Positions 17,831 to 26,481 are shown, counted from the first letter of the stretch. The stretch: 64,000 bases of DNA from Rheinheimera soli (GCF_021290985.1 NZ_JAJOYU010000019.1:1-64000), one strand, 5' to 3'. The notes: generated by a model from the sequence alone, not told the origin. Translations and numbers: made by a program.

Positions 17831-18904
17831 ATGATGACCTGGTTTTTGTTAGTGGTCGGCCTGGTGTTATTGGTCGTTGGCGCAGATTTACTGGTAAAAG
17901 GAGCTGCTCGTTTGGCTGGCTCTTTTGGTATACCAGCTTTAGTTATTGGTTTAACAGTAGTGGCTTTTGGCACCAGTGCGCCAGAATTAGCAGTCAGCGT
18001 GAAAGCTGCTTATTCCGGACAGGCTGAACTGGCTATAGCCAATGCGGTTGGCAGTAATATCTTTAATGTGCTGTTTATTTTAGGAGCGGCAGCGATCATT
18101 TCGCCGTTGATTATTTCACGCCAGCTGATCCGCCAGGACGTGCCAATCATGGTTTTAGTTTCAGTCATGGCCATGTGGATGACTTTCGATGGTGCTATCA
18201 GCAAAATTGAAGCAGCAATTCTGACTTTGGGTTTAGTTAGCTACACCTGGTTTTTATTCCGTCAGGGCAAAGCACAGGGAGCAGACACGTCCGATGGTGA
18301 AGTTGAGGAAATGCTGAAAGCCAAAGTTCCAACCTGGCAAAACCTGTTGCTAGTGATTGGCGGCTTAATTTTACTGGTATTGGGTGCACGTTGGCTGGTT
18401 GAAAGTGCAGTAGAAATAGCTAGGTCCTGGGGCGTGAATGAAGCTGTTATTGGTTTAACCATAGTGGCTGCTGGAACCTCCTTACCGGAAGTCGTCACTT
18501 CAATTGTAGCCACGATTCGTGGAGAACGTGATATAGCCGTAGGCAATGTGGTTGGCAGTAATATCTTTAATATTCTTTGTGTGCTGGGTATTTCAGGTCT
18601 GGTCTCCCCTATCCCACTGATGGCTGGCGAGCACATGGCTATGGTCGATATTCCGGTAATGGTGGGTGTGGCAGTGCTTTGTGTACCGCTGTTTTTCATC
18701 GGCTCTGTACTGAACCGCATTGAAGGTTTGTTATTTATGCTGCTCTATATTGCGTACACTTGGTATCTGGTCGCTATGGCATTAAAAGAAGCTTATTTGC
18801 CAGACTTACAGCAAGGTATCTTGTTTGGCTTGCTGCCATTGGTGGTGTTTTATGTTGCCGCTTCTTTTATTCACGACAGAATGAAGAATAGAAAAGCGGT
18901 TTGA
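17831..18904 (+). CDS. Ca2+/Na+ antiporter, CaCA family (YrbG-like)
   Basis: Inner-membrane cation exchanger, 357 aa, related to E. coli YrbG. The two inverted alpha repeats are easy to see: the first with VVAFGTSAPELAVS and NAVGSNIFNVLFILG, the second with IVAAGTSLPEVVTS and NVVGSNIFNILCVLG. About ten hydrophobic helices, with an acidic loop (DTSDGEVEEMLK) between the halves. The ATG at 17831, with GGAG just upstream, is preferred over the TTG at 17819. Likely exports Ca2+ in exchange for Na+ or H+. A terminator follows at 18930. Confidence 0.93.
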   Translation: MMTWFLLVVGLVLLVVGADLLVKGAARLAGSFGIPALVIGLTVVAFGTSAPELAVSVKAAYSGQAELAIANAVGSNIFNVLFILGAAAIISPLIISRQLIRQDVPIMVLVSVMAMWMTFDGAISKIEAAILTLGLVSYTWFLFRQGKAQGADTSDGEVEEMLKAKVPTWQNLLLVIGGLILLVLGARWLVESAVEIARSWGVNEAVIGLTIVAAGTSLPEVVTSIVATIRGERDIAVGNVVGSNIFNILCVLGISGLVSPIPLMAGEHMAMVDIPVMVGVAVLCVPLFFIGSVLNRIEGLLFMLLYIAYTWYLVAMALKEAYLPDLQQGILFGLLPLVVFYVAASFIHDRMKNRKAV

Positions 18905-18929
18905 TCATAAAGGCTTATATTCTGAACAG

Positions 18930-18954
18930 CAGGCCCGAATGGGCCTGTTTTTTT
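18930..18954 (+). terminator. Intrinsic terminator after the Ca2+/Na+ antiporter
   Basis: Perfect 7-bp GC-rich stem CAGGCCC / GGGCCTG with GAAT loop, then TTTTTTTG. Confidence 0.88.
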
Positions 18955-18983
18955 GATACACCAATGCCTTTGCTAAAAAAACT

Positions 18984-19010
18984 AAAACGCCACCTTTTAG
19001 GTGGCGTTTT
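18984..19010. terminator. Bidirectional terminator, serves the 19020-19220 gene
   Basis: An 11-bp perfect stem (AAAACGCCACC / GGTGGCGTTTT) with a 5-nt loop. It lies 10 bp past the stop of the minus-strand gene and has a T-run on both strands. Confidence 0.85.
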
Positions 19011-19019
19011 AACTTGAAG

Positions 19020-19220
19020 TTAGTCTTTTTGGCTTTTATTACGTAAGGCCAAAGGGTCGGCGTTCAGGCCAAAACCCAGCAGAGGCAATAACTCCGGTAT
19101 TTCATCTTCCGGTATGCCCACTTTGTGAAAATGCTTTACCACATACTGCAAATCATGGCCTTGCTCTTTGAATTGTTGTGCAGTTTTTAAATGCACAGTA
19201 CGCATAAAGTTGGATGTCAT
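19020..19220 (-). CDS. Small hypothetical protein (66 aa)
   Basis: Short cytoplasmic protein of unknown function. The ATG at 19220 has AGGGAG 8 nt upstream and is preferred to the GTG at 19229. The sequence MTSNFMRTVHLKTAQQFKE, then YVVKHFHKVGIPEDEIPELLPLLGFG, is helical and has no known motif. It has its own ribosome site and terminator, so it looks like a real expressed gene. Confidence 0.6.
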   Translation of the reverse strand: MTSNFMRTVHLKTAQQFKEQGHDLQYVVKHFHKVGIPEDEIPELLPLLGFGLNADPLALRNKSQKD

Positions 19221-19358
19221 GGCAGTCACTCCCTGAAGAAAAAGCGACTGTCATAGTGGTGAAACATTAACCAGCAGGCAAGCAATTTTCGACGAAAATT
19301 TGCACAATTTTTCAAAAAAATTCTAAGCTATTGATCCGGTACAAGATCCATTTTTTGA

Positions 19359-20180
19359 TTATTTGGCCAGCTTAAATTTTCGACTCAGCAGCTTATCCAG
19401 CCATTTTTGTGGCACCAGCCGCGCCAATAAAGGCAAAGCAACAGCACCATGACCTATAGCCACTACACCGCTGCAATCTTTTTTATGTAGCTGTTGCACT
19501 AAGCTTTTGGCAAAGCTTTCTGCTGACGTAGGCTGATTCTGACTGGCATTAGCGCGCAACATCACACCTTCCCGCATGGACCACCACAGAGAGTCTGGTT
19601 TTAACAGTTGTTCGACTTCTTGTTTAGCTCTATTGGCAAAACCTGTATCAATAGCTCCAGGTTGCACTGTCAGTACTCTGACTCCCAAAGGAGCTAATTC
19701 CATCCTCAGCGCATCAGACAAACTATGCAAAGCTGCTTTGGATGCACAATAGACGCCGGCAAAAGGTGTGGTTAATACACCCGACACACTGCCAATATTC
19801 ACCACCAGCCCTTTACTTTGTATAAGCAAAGGCAAGCAGGCCTGAGTTAAATCCATTGCAGCAAATACATTGACTTCAAACTGTTGGCGTAAGCCTGCAG
19901 CACCAGCATCCAGCACTGGCCCCATCAGGCCAAAGCCAGCATTGTTGATTAGAATATCGAGCTGGCCTGCTTGCTGTTGCAGCTGCACTACAGCCTGTTG
20001 CACTGAAGCTGGATCAGTCATTTCAAGTGCAATAGTCTCGAACCCAAGCTGCTGTAAAGCAGCCAAATCTGCTTCCTTTCGTGCTGTAGCAAACACCCGG
20101 TAGCCTTGGCGTTTGGCTTCCAAAGCCAGAGCTCTACCTATGCCGCCGGAGCAACCTGTAATAAATAGGGTTTTCGTCAT
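19359..20180 (-). CDS. Short-chain dehydrogenase/reductase (SDR)
   Basis: Classical SDR of 273 aa. NAD(P)-binding TGCSGGIGRAL at the N-terminus with a basic residue after strand 2 (ATARKEADL), suggesting NADP preference; NNAGFG; catalytic Ser in GSVSGV; YxxxK in YCASKAA; and PGAIDT. The substrate is unknown. The ATG overlaps the stop of the methionine aminopeptidase gene by 4 nt (ATGA) and has no strong ribosome site, so it is translationally coupled. It is the third gene of a ParD-like / MetAP / SDR operon. Confidence 0.88.
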   Translation of the reverse strand: MTKTLFITGCSGGIGRALALEAKRQGYRVFATARKEADLAALQQLGFETIALEMTDPASVQQAVVQLQQQAGQLDILINNAGFGLMGPVLDAGAAGLRQQFEVNVFAAMDLTQACLPLLIQSKGLVVNIGSVSGVLTTPFAGVYCASKAALHSLSDALRMELAPLGVRVLTVQPGAIDTGFANRAKQEVEQLLKPDSLWWSMREGVMLRANASQNQPTSAESFAKSLVQQLHKKDCSGVVAIGHGAVALPLLARLVPQKWLDKLLSRKFKLAK

Positions 20181-20971
20181 ACAGAAGCCCGTGGTAACAA
20201 ATGTTGCTCTTCAGGTCTTAAGGTCAGCACAGAAAAACCTGTGTCAGTGACTGCTATGGTATGTTCCCACTGTGCAGACAGTTTTTTATCTTTGGTGACC
20301 ACTGTCCAACCGTCGGATTTTTGTTTAATACGTCTGTCGCCCTGATTGATCATAGGTTCAATGGTAAACACCATGCCAGGTTTTAACGTCAGGCCTGTGC
20401 CTGCCTTACCATAATGCAGAATTTGTGGTTCTTCGTGCATTTCACGGCCTATGCCATGACCACAGTATTCCCGTACCACCGAATAACCATGCTGTTCAGC
20501 ATAATGTTGCACAGCTGCGGCTATATCTCCTAAACGAGCACCGGGTTTCACCTGATAAATGCCCTGCCACAGCGCCTGATAGGTCACATCCACCAGTTTT
20601 TTCGCCAGCGGGCTGACCTTGCCAATACAATACATTTTGCTGGAATCGGCTATAAAACCATCTTTTTCCAGCGTAATGTCCAGATTAACAATATCGCCCT
20701 CTTTGAGAATGTCCGTCTGTTTGGGCATGCCATGACACACCACCTCATTGATGGAGCTATTCAGCACATACAAATAATCATATTGTCCTTTGCTGGCAGG
20801 CCTTGCTCCCAGCGGTCCACGGATAAAAGCTTCTACTGCATCATTAATTTGCATGGTGCTGATACCGGGTTTGACCAGCTCATCGAGCATCAGAAAAACC
20901 TGCGCCAATAACTGTCCGGCTTTGTGTTGGATATCCAGTTCAGCCTGGGTTTTCAGATGGATCGAGTTCAT
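20177..20971 (-). CDS. map: Type I methionine aminopeptidase
   Basis: Cytosolic metallopeptidase that removes N-terminal Met (264 aa; E. coli MetAP is 264). Metal ligands are present: Asp in NLDITLEKDG, Asp in FIADSSKMY, His in CGHGIGREMHEEP, Glu in FTIEPMIN and Glu in AQWEHTIAVT. It overlaps the upstream ParD-like gene by 32 bp, with AGGA for its own start inside that gene. The usual map gene lies next to rpsB; this one is in an odd context, so it is probably a second copy. I know of other genomes where a ParD-like gene sits beside a map gene, but this is from memory. Confidence 0.92.
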   Translation of the reverse strand: MNSIHLKTQAELDIQHKAGQLLAQVFLMLDELVKPGISTMQINDAVEAFIRGPLGARPASKGQYDYLYVLNSSINEVVCHGMPKQTDILKEGDIVNLDITLEKDGFIADSSKMYCIGKVSPLAKKLVDVTYQALWQGIYQVKPGARLGDIAAAVQHYAEQHGYSVVREYCGHGIGREMHEEPQILHYGKAGTGLTLKPGMVFTIEPMINQGDRRIKQKSDGWTVVTKDKKLSAQWEHTIAVTDTGFSVLTLRPEEQHLLPRASV

Positions 20972-21170
20972 TCAGCAAGTCCTGCAAAGTAGAAGATTTA
21001 TTTTTCAGTAATTTACGGCACAACTGCTGATAACTCAGCTGTGGATGTAACTCAGCAAGCATGCCCACTCTGATCCAGAATTCAGCTTGCGCATTGATCG
21101 AGCGGGCCATCACTCTGCTGGCTTCGCGCAGATCGTCATGCAGGTCATCCGATATTTTTACTATGCCCAT
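20940..21170 (-). CDS. ParD-like antitoxin-family protein
   Basis: 76-aa protein with a ribbon-helix-helix-like N-terminus: MGIVKISDDLHDDLREASRV, then MARSINAQAEFWIRVGMLAE. This matches the ParD-like family, in which an RHH DNA-binding part resembles ParD antitoxins. No ParE toxin is adjacent; instead the gene overlaps a methionine aminopeptidase gene. It is likely a DNA-binding autoregulator of this operon, and the region before it has AT-rich inverted repeats. The ribosome site is weak. Confidence 0.75.
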   Translation of the reverse strand: MGIVKISDDLHDDLREASRVMARSINAQAEFWIRVGMLAELHPQLSYQQLCRKLLKNKSSTLQDLLNELDPSENPG

Positions 21171-21180
21171 AGATACACTT

Positions 21181-21216
21181 TATATACGTTATATATATTC
21201 ATTGTATAAAAACAAT
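21181..21216. promoter_or_regulatory. AT-rich inverted repeats before the ParD-like gene
   Basis: TATATACGTTATATA (two TATATA arms around CGT) and ATTGTATAAAAACAAT (arms of 5) lie 10-46 bp upstream of the ParD-like ATG, where a repressor would block the promoter. RHH proteins often bind such short symmetric repeats. Inference only. Confidence 0.35.
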
Positions 21217-21345
21217 CTGCCTGATGCACTTAAAAAAATATGAAAAACTGGTTATGGTATGACATAGGACAATAAATCATCTGTAACAGTGGGTTATAGT
21301 GCAACATCAGCAATTGGGTTTGAAACTTAGACTGAGAGTCAGTAC

Positions 21346-22560
21346 ATGAGCTTATTTAACGATATTTACAATGCAGTCGAACGGCAGTTTTTCTATAGCC
21401 TGACATTAAAAATTGTTGGCAATATTGGCTTTTTAACGCTGATTTTCTGGCTGGCAATGTTTGCAGCTTACCCAGTTGAAGGTAGTCCGGGACAAAGCTG
21501 GTGGTGGATCCTGATCCTCGGCACCGGGGCTTTTATCTTTACCATAGGCTATCTGATGCATTTAATAGTGCGGCCAGTGAAAGCTCTGGTGCATGCACTG
21601 CGACAGGCGAATCAGGCCGGCAGTGATTTAAAAACCCGTTTACCGGCTTTTACTTTTGACGAATTCCGTACTTTGTCTGAGCAATACAATTTATTTGTTG
21701 ATCAATTATCCACCATGCTGCGGGACATTCATCAGCAAGCGTCCAGTAATTTTAGTGTTAACCAACAAGTCGCAGAAGCAGTGCACAGCACCAGACAACA
21801 ATTGCAGGGCGCCGAGCAAAGCAGCCAACAGATCCGTGCTCAAAGTGATCAGTCCTTACAACGTCTGGCAGAGATAGTGCAGAGTAACGATCAGGTGATA
21901 GTGGTTGCCAGCAGCACTGTACACAACGCAAAAACAGCCAGCACTCAATTGAACCAACTAACCACACAGCTGCATAAAATCGAGCAGCTATTGGCCAACT
22001 TTGGTGGCACTGTCACAGGTTTGCAGAAAAACGCCGAAAACGTGCGGCAGATTTTATTGATGGTGGAAAACTTTTCCGATCAAACCAACCTACTGGCGCT
22101 GAATGCGGCTATTGAAGCAGCACGGGCTGGTGAAGCTGGCCGTGGTTTTGCGGTAGTGGCAGATGAAGTCCGTACTTTGGCCGCCAAGGTCAATAGCGCA
22201 ACAGGCCAGATCTCAGGTTTTCTGAATGAAATGGATGTATTGGTACGGGACACTAAAAATGAGTCAGAACAGCTGCAACAACAGGCTGGTGAAGCTCAGC
22301 AGCAAATTCAACTCACCAGTGGCGATTTCAGCCAACTGGAGCAACAACTGAAAAATGCTCAGCAACAGTTGAACCATATTCAGCAGCATGTGCAGCAACT
22401 GGCGCATAGTTCAGAGCAAAACCATCATCATCTGACTGAAATAGAACAAGGGACCAATCTGGCCTATCAGCAAATGGCCGCTATCGATCAGGCCACAGAG
22501 CAGTTATTGTCTGGTACTAAACGCACTCAACAACAACTGCAGCCTTTTTCAGCGGCTTAG
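21346..22560 (+). CDS. Chemoreceptor-like protein without periplasmic sensor
   Basis: 404 aa. Two membrane segments (about residues 15-43 and 55-75) are joined by only about 12 residues ([14 protein letters not shown]), so there is no periplasmic ligand domain. A HAMP-like region ([19 protein letters not shown]) and a standard signalling tip ([20 protein letters not shown] then [17 protein letters not shown]) follow. The C-terminal half is very rich in Gln. It may sense membrane or cytoplasmic conditions, or serve in a non-flagellar array. It ends overlapping the convergent NhaR-like gene by 4 bp. Confidence 0.88.
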   Translation: MSLFNDIYNAVERQFFYSLTLKIVGNIGFLTLIFWLAMFAAYPVEGSPGQSWWWILILGTGAFIFTIGYLMHLIVRPVKALVHALRQANQAGSDLKTRLPAFTFDEFRTLSEQYNLFVDQLSTMLRDIHQQASSNFSVNQQVAEAVHSTRQQLQGAEQSSQQIRAQSDQSLQRLAEIVQSNDQVIVVASSTVHNAKTASTQLNQLTTQLHKIEQLLANFGGTVTGLQKNAENVRQILLMVENFSDQTNLLALNAAIEAARAGEAGRGFAVVADEVRTLAAKVNSATGQISGFLNEMDVLVRDTKNESEQLQQQAGEAQQQIQLTSGDFSQLEQQLKNAQQQLNHIQQHVQQLAHSSEQNHHHLTEIEQGTNLAYQQMAAIDQATEQLLSGTKRTQQQLQPFSAA

Positions 22561-23450
22561 CTCGATTTGCCGTCCTGTTGCAGTGCTTTCACCAGTTGCA
22601 ATACGGCTGGGTGAGTCAGTTTTCGTTCGGGTGATATGGCGTAAAAACGCTCTGTCACCCTGTGGATCACCCCTACTTTTAGCAGACGATAGTTGGTTAA
22701 CAACTGAGTTTCCAACAGCAAAGGTGCGGCAAAAGCGCCAAGCCCTTGCTGAGCAAAAGCTTGCATTAAAGCACTGTCATCAAATTCAGCCACTACATCA
22801 GGCTGCACCTCTACTTCATTAAACCAGCCCATTAACTGCTGACGAATAATGGATTTTTTACCTTGTAATAAAAATGGCTGATCGTGTAAAGAACGTGGAA
22901 AATCTGAACTTAACTGCCCTGCTAACGCCTCGCAGGCATACACCGCCATAGGGGATTCGGTGACTAAATGACTGTAGGCTTTGACATGACTGCCAGGCTG
23001 TATCGGCTGATCAGACAACACCATATCCAGTTTATTAATGGCCAATTCGGATAAAAGCGCTGCCTGCTCACCTTCGCGACAAATCAGTTTAATAGGCAGC
23101 TGCAAAACAGGTTTTAGCATTTCGTAGACAAAAGCTTTTGGCAATACGTCGGTAATACCTACACTGAAGTTTTGCCAGCTGCTGTGCTGACGGGTCAGTA
23201 CAGCTTTAAGCTCATCCCCTAACTGAAAGATATCTGCAGCATAACGTTGCACCACCACTCCAAGTTCTGTCGGGATCAGTCGTTTGCCCTGACGGGAAAA
23301 CAAGGCGGTGCCTATACCATGTTCAAAAACGCTGATTTGACCACTGATGGTTTGGGGAGTGATATGCAGCAGCTCACTAACTCTGGCAATACTGCCGTGT
23401 TCGGCCACCAGATAAAAATAATAGAGTTGGTTGTAATTAACAGGAGTCAT
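22557..23450 (-). CDS. LysR-family regulator, NhaR-like
   Basis: LysR-type transcription factor, 297 aa. The N-terminal helix-turn-helix is [20 protein letters not shown] then [20 protein letters not shown], typical of NhaR (LYYF...[15 protein letters not shown]). The C-terminal part is the effector-binding domain. E. coli NhaR activates the Na+/H+ antiporter gene nhaA in response to Na+; no nhaA is in this window, so the targets are elsewhere or differ. Start at 23450; the neighbouring terminator and small-RNA candidate lie just upstream. Confidence 0.85.
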   Translation of the reverse strand: MTPVNYNQLYYFYLVAEHGSIARVSELLHITPQTISGQISVFEHGIGTALFSRQGKRLIPTELGVVVQRYAADIFQLGDELKAVLTRQHSSWQNFSVGITDVLPKAFVYEMLKPVLQLPIKLICREGEQAALLSELAINKLDMVLSDQPIQPGSHVKAYSHLVTESPMAVYACEALAGQLSSDFPRSLHDQPFLLQGKKSIIRQQLMGWFNEVEVQPDVVAEFDDSALMQAFAQQGLGAFAAPLLLETQLLTNYRLLKVGVIHRVTERFYAISPERKLTHPAVLQLVKALQQDGKSS

Positions 23451-23489
23451 CTTTATTCAATTATTTACGAACATATTGACAGTTATATT

Positions 23490-23620
23490 CGATTTTTACT
23501 GACAAAGTAAAGAGCGTATAACTGTCTTCGTTGTGACAGTTCCCGCTGAATTTCACAGTAACAGTTTAACCCATAGGCCCATCCGCGCCTTTTGCCCCTT
23601 GCTCGCAAGGGGCTTTTTTT
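23490..23620 (+). ncRNA. Possible small RNA ending in an orphan terminator
   Basis: The 237-bp gap between the NhaR-like gene (minus) and the next plus gene contains a strong plus-strand terminator at 23594-23620, but no plus-strand gene ends there: the nearest one stops at 22560 and is convergent with the NhaR-like gene. A short transcript could start near TATAAC (23518-23523). The promoter is weak, so this is a hypothesis; an alternative is protection of the 23688 gene from antisense or long read-through. Confidence 0.3.
23594..23620 (+). terminator. Strong orphan intrinsic terminator
   Basis: Perfect 8-bp stem GCCCCTTG / CAAGGGGC with a CTCG loop, followed by TTTTTTT. There is no plus-strand gene directly upstream. 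Confidence 0.85.
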
Positions 23621-23687
23621 ATGCCGTGATCTTTCAAACTTCAGCTACTTTGCAGATACAATGGCACAACAGAGCTAAAGAGTTGTG

Positions 23688-24026
23688 ATGATGATCCACT
23701 ACCCCGCCATTTTTAAGTTTTCAGGTCAGGATGAACTGATTTATCTGGCCGATCCCAGCAGTTTCGAGCAGCAGTATCAATTACAACAAGCTTATTTGAC
23801 ACCAGAGGATCTGCTGATTGATGCCACAGGCCAGGCTTATCTGCTGTATCAGCTAAAACCAGACAACACTGCTCTACCAGCGCAGTTGCGGCTGTTTGAA
23901 CTGCCGGAATTGACAGCTCTGGTGCAGGCACATTTTTTTGCTCTGGCCCAAAGTTGTGTTGTAAAAATTCAGGCGCCTTCTATCGCACAGTTGTTTGGCC
24001 TTGTGGCTGATACTGACGACGAATAG
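23688..24026 (+). CDS. Small protein, DUF4144-like (112 aa)
   Basis: Cytoplasmic 112-aa protein. The start HYPAIFKFSGQDELIYLADP and the pattern LIDATGQAYLL resemble the DUF4144 family of Shewanella/Vibrio-like bacteria; the match is from memory and modest. Two adjacent ATGs (23688, 23691) and a GTG at 23685 are possible starts; AAGAG upstream fits either ATG. No function is known. A DUF1330-like gene follows after 61 bp. Confidence 0.6.
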   Translation: MMIHYPAIFKFSGQDELIYLADPSSFEQQYQLQQAYLTPEDLLIDATGQAYLLYQLKPDNTALPAQLRLFELPELTALVQAHFFALAQSCVVKIQAPSIAQLFGLVADTDDE

Positions 24027-24087
24027 CAGCTTGTTCTACAGATCATTGCTGTTTACACTGATGTAGTTTCAGGCAGAGGACAAATCA

Positions 24088-24390
24088 ATGGCCGTTGAAT
24101 TATTAGTGGGCTTGCACGTCAGCAACCCAGAGCTGTATGCAGAGTATCGTCGTCAGATGACGCCCTTATTGCATCAACATCAGGGCGATTTTGGTTGTGA
24201 TTTTATCGTGCAACAAAGCCTGAAACCTGCGGACAGTGCAATCAACAGAGTCTTCACCATTTATTTTGTCAGTCAGGAACTGATGGATAGCTTTTTTAAC
24301 CACCCGGATTATCTGGCGATACGGCAACAGTATTTTCAGCCCGCTGTTGCTGCTTCACATATTCTGGCGAGCTATCAAAAAGCAGACTAA
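24088..24390 (+). CDS. DUF1330-like protein (100 aa)
   Basis: Small alpha/beta protein of the dimeric ABM (antibiotic biosynthesis monooxygenase-like) fold class, best matched to DUF1330: VELLVGLHVSNPELYAEYRR, GGDF-like turn at HQGDFGCDF, VFTIYFVSQELMDSFFNHPDY. Length near the family's usual 95-100 aa. Biochemical role unknown. Its stop overlaps the convergent histidine kinase gene by 4 bp. Confidence 0.65.
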   Translation: MAVELLVGLHVSNPELYAEYRRQMTPLLHQHQGDFGCDFIVQQSLKPADSAINRVFTIYFVSQELMDSFFNHPDYLAIRQQYFQPAVAASHILASYQKAD

Positions 24391-25964
24391 TGGCTGTCAG
24401 GGCACGGAAAGTCACAAAAAAACACTGTGCCCTGTCCTGGCACTGACCGAAAATCGATAGTGCCGCCCATAGACTCAATAATAGCTTTGCTGATTGCCAG
24501 GCCAAGGCCTGTACCTGAACGGGCTTTGGTATCTGAGCCATCGGCCTGGGCAAAACGCTGGAATATTTTTTCCTGAAAATGCAGAGGGATCCCTTCGCCT
24601 TTGTCTTCCACCTGAATACGGAGTCTGTCTTCCATCCGGTAATAACTCAGAAAAACCCCGGCACCAGTTTTTGAATACTTGATGGCATTAGACAATAAAT
24701 TGCTCAGCACTTGCTGCAGTCTGTGGCTATCCAGTTGCATCATCAAGGATTCGTTGTTCAACAAAGACAGCTGCACTGCAAACCTGTCGGCATAAGGCTG
24801 GTTTTGACTGATGGCTTGCTGGCACTCCTGCGCTAAATCACAAGGTTGCAAATAAAAGTCCATTTTGCCTGCACTGAGTTTTTCCATATCCAGTAAATCA
24901 TTCACCAACAACTGCAGTCTTTTGCTGTTTTGACTGGCCACTTTCAGCATCGCCAGCGCTTTTTCAGGCACAGCACCCAATACCTGATGGATCACCAAAT
25001 CCAAAGCGCCGCTTATAGCAGTAATAGGAGTGCGCAGTTCATGGCTGACGGTAGAAATAAAATCGGTTTTCATCTGCTCCAGCTGCTTTTGTTCACTGAT
25101 ATCCTGCATCAGCACTAAAGCCCCCAATAGCTGACCAGAACGGCTTTTCAGTTGTTCTCCCCGACAGCGTGCCCAGCGTGGAGCCTGGTTTTTCGCTTTA
25201 ATACAAATATCCTGCCCTAGTACAGTTTCGCCATGGAAGGCTCTGAGCAAAGGAATTCGTTCCACCGGCAATACAGTATGTCCATCTTCTTCATATAAAT
25301 CGTAATAATGGCTCCACAACTCTGAGTCACATTGGCGTACATCCACACCGTGCCATTCGCGCGCTACCTTATTAAACTGTTCCAGTTGTCCTTCGCTGTC
25401 ACAGGCCACCAGCGCGTCAGGAATGGAATCAAGTAACAGATCCAACAATTGCAGTTTATGCTCGGTTTGCAGCTTTTGTTTATGTTCGTTCAGGCGCTCC
25501 ATCACTAAAGCGGCCAGCTTACGCAATACAGTTTTGTCCTGCTCCGTCATTTGTCTTGGTATGCGGTCAATAATGCACAAGGTGCCCAACGCATAACCCT
25601 GCTCGTTGATCAGCGGACAACCTGCATAAAAGCGAATATTTGGAATAGTACAAACTAGAGGATTGTCAGAAAAACGTTGGTCTTGCGACGCATCTTCAAC
25701 AATAAAAATATCAGGCTGTAAAATAGCGTGAGCACAAAAAGCCAGTTTACGATCGGTCTGACACACATCCAGCCCTTGTTTACTTTTAAACCACTGCCGC
25801 TGTTCATCAATTAAAGACACCAGTGCTATAGACACCTGGAATAAAGTAGCGGCTAACGAAGTAACAGCATCAAAAGTAGCGTCGGGTTCGGTATCCAGGA
25901 TCTGCAATTTAAGCAGCGCCTTTAATCTGTCCTGTTCATTGTAGGGAATTGCGGCAACCTGCAT
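24387..25964 (-). CDS. Soluble GAF-PAS histidine kinase
   Basis: 525-aa cytosolic sensor kinase. Order: GAF domain (about residues 20-160, with LDTEPDATFDAVTSLAATLF and ITLVEDASQDQRF-like text IVEDASQDQRFSDNPLV), a PAS domain (about 170-290), the dimerisation helix with phospho-His308 (STVSHELRTPITAISGAL), then the ATPase domain with N-box QVLSNLLSNAIKYS, G1 VEDKGEGIP and G2 GTGLGLAIS. No transmembrane helix and no receiver domain. There is no response regulator gene next to it, so it is an orphan kinase. This arrangement (GAF then PAS then HisKA) is frequent in proteobacteria; signal unknown. Confidence 0.9.
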   Translation of the reverse strand: MQVAAIPYNEQDRLKALLKLQILDTEPDATFDAVTSLAATLFQVSIALVSLIDEQRQWFKSKQGLDVCQTDRKLAFCAHAILQPDIFIVEDASQDQRFSDNPLVCTIPNIRFYAGCPLINEQGYALGTLCIIDRIPRQMTEQDKTVLRKLAALVMERLNEHKQKLQTEHKLQLLDLLLDSIPDALVACDSEGQLEQFNKVAREWHGVDVRQCDSELWSHYYDLYEEDGHTVLPVERIPLLRAFHGETVLGQDICIKAKNQAPRWARCRGEQLKSRSGQLLGALVLMQDISEQKQLEQMKTDFISTVSHELRTPITAISGALDLVIHQVLGAVPEKALAMLKVASQNSKRLQLLVNDLLDMEKLSAGKMDFYLQPCDLAQECQQAISQNQPYADRFAVQLSLLNNESLMMQLDSHRLQQVLSNLLSNAIKYSKTGAGVFLSYYRMEDRLRIQVEDKGEGIPLHFQEKIFQRFAQADGSDTKARSGTGLGLAISKAIIESMGGTIDFRSVPGQGTVFFCDFPCPDSH

Positions 25965-26032
25965 GCGTGCACTCCATAGCTGGCAACAAAAGTTCTGCTT
26001 AAAAACATATCACAAGATTGACAATCTGTACC

Positions 26033-26404
26033 TTATAACAACGGATCCTTAGCTTCAGACAACAGATGCACTAAGTCATCAGGTACAGGCTGAGCCTGTA
26101 ATACAGGATAGCGACTGGAGCCAGGATTGCCCAAAGGTAATCGCCCGGTTAAATGACCCAGAGGGGTGAGCGCAATACGTAGCAATTGGCCACGAATTTC
26201 AGGCCAGTTTGTTTGATCTGCTGCCAGCTTGAGCATTTGCCAGTGGCTTTGCAGGTGCAATACGAAATGGTGTTGCCCCAGAATATGCGCCCGCTCTAAA
26301 TGAAACCAGGCTTCTGACCATAACTGTTCGTGCCGCGCCTGCTGCGCTTGTTTGATCTCAAGATGGTAGGCTTGTTCTGCCGTTGGAGACATGACTGAAG
26401 ACAT
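26033..26404 (-). CDS. DUF3703 protein beside copper genes
   Basis: Cytoplasmic 123-aa helical protein. EAWFHLERAHILGQHHFVLH and HWQMLKLAADQTNWPEIRGQ with LRIALTPLGHLTGRLPLGN are typical of DUF3703. The family is often found near heavy-metal and copper resistance genes, which fits the divergent neighbour cluster here. Its His residues (HLERAHILGQHH, HLQSHW) could bind metal, though this is conjecture. GGAG lies 10 nt before the ATG. Confidence 0.75.
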   Translation of the reverse strand: MSSVMSPTAEQAYHLEIKQAQQARHEQLWSEAWFHLERAHILGQHHFVLHLQSHWQMLKLAADQTNWPEIRGQLLRIALTPLGHLTGRLPLGNPGSSRYPVLQAQPVPDDLVHLLSEAKDPLL

Positions 26405-26452
26405 AAATAGAAAGCTCCGATATCGCTAAATAATCTTTACAATGACGCGCCT

Positions 26453-26481
26453 TTGTCACCCAGTCAAGGCTTTGCTATAAG
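26453..26481 (+). promoter_or_regulatory. Sigma-70-type promoter of the periplasmic copper gene set
   Basis: TTGTCA (26453-26458), a 17-bp spacer and TATAAG (26476-26481). A transcript would begin near 26488, after the first possible upstream start of the next reading frame, which supports its ATG at 26561. No CueR-like 19-bp spacer element is seen here. Confidence 0.6.

Noticed and set aside
18262-18720. 152-codon minus-strand frame inside the Ca2+/Na+ antiporter gene
   Set aside because: Antisense to a clear membrane protein; rich in Thr, Ser, Ile and Pro as expected from the reverse of hydrophobic codons.
21656-21877. Short frames in both directions inside the chemoreceptor gene
   Set aside because: Shadows of Gln- and Ala-rich coding sequence.
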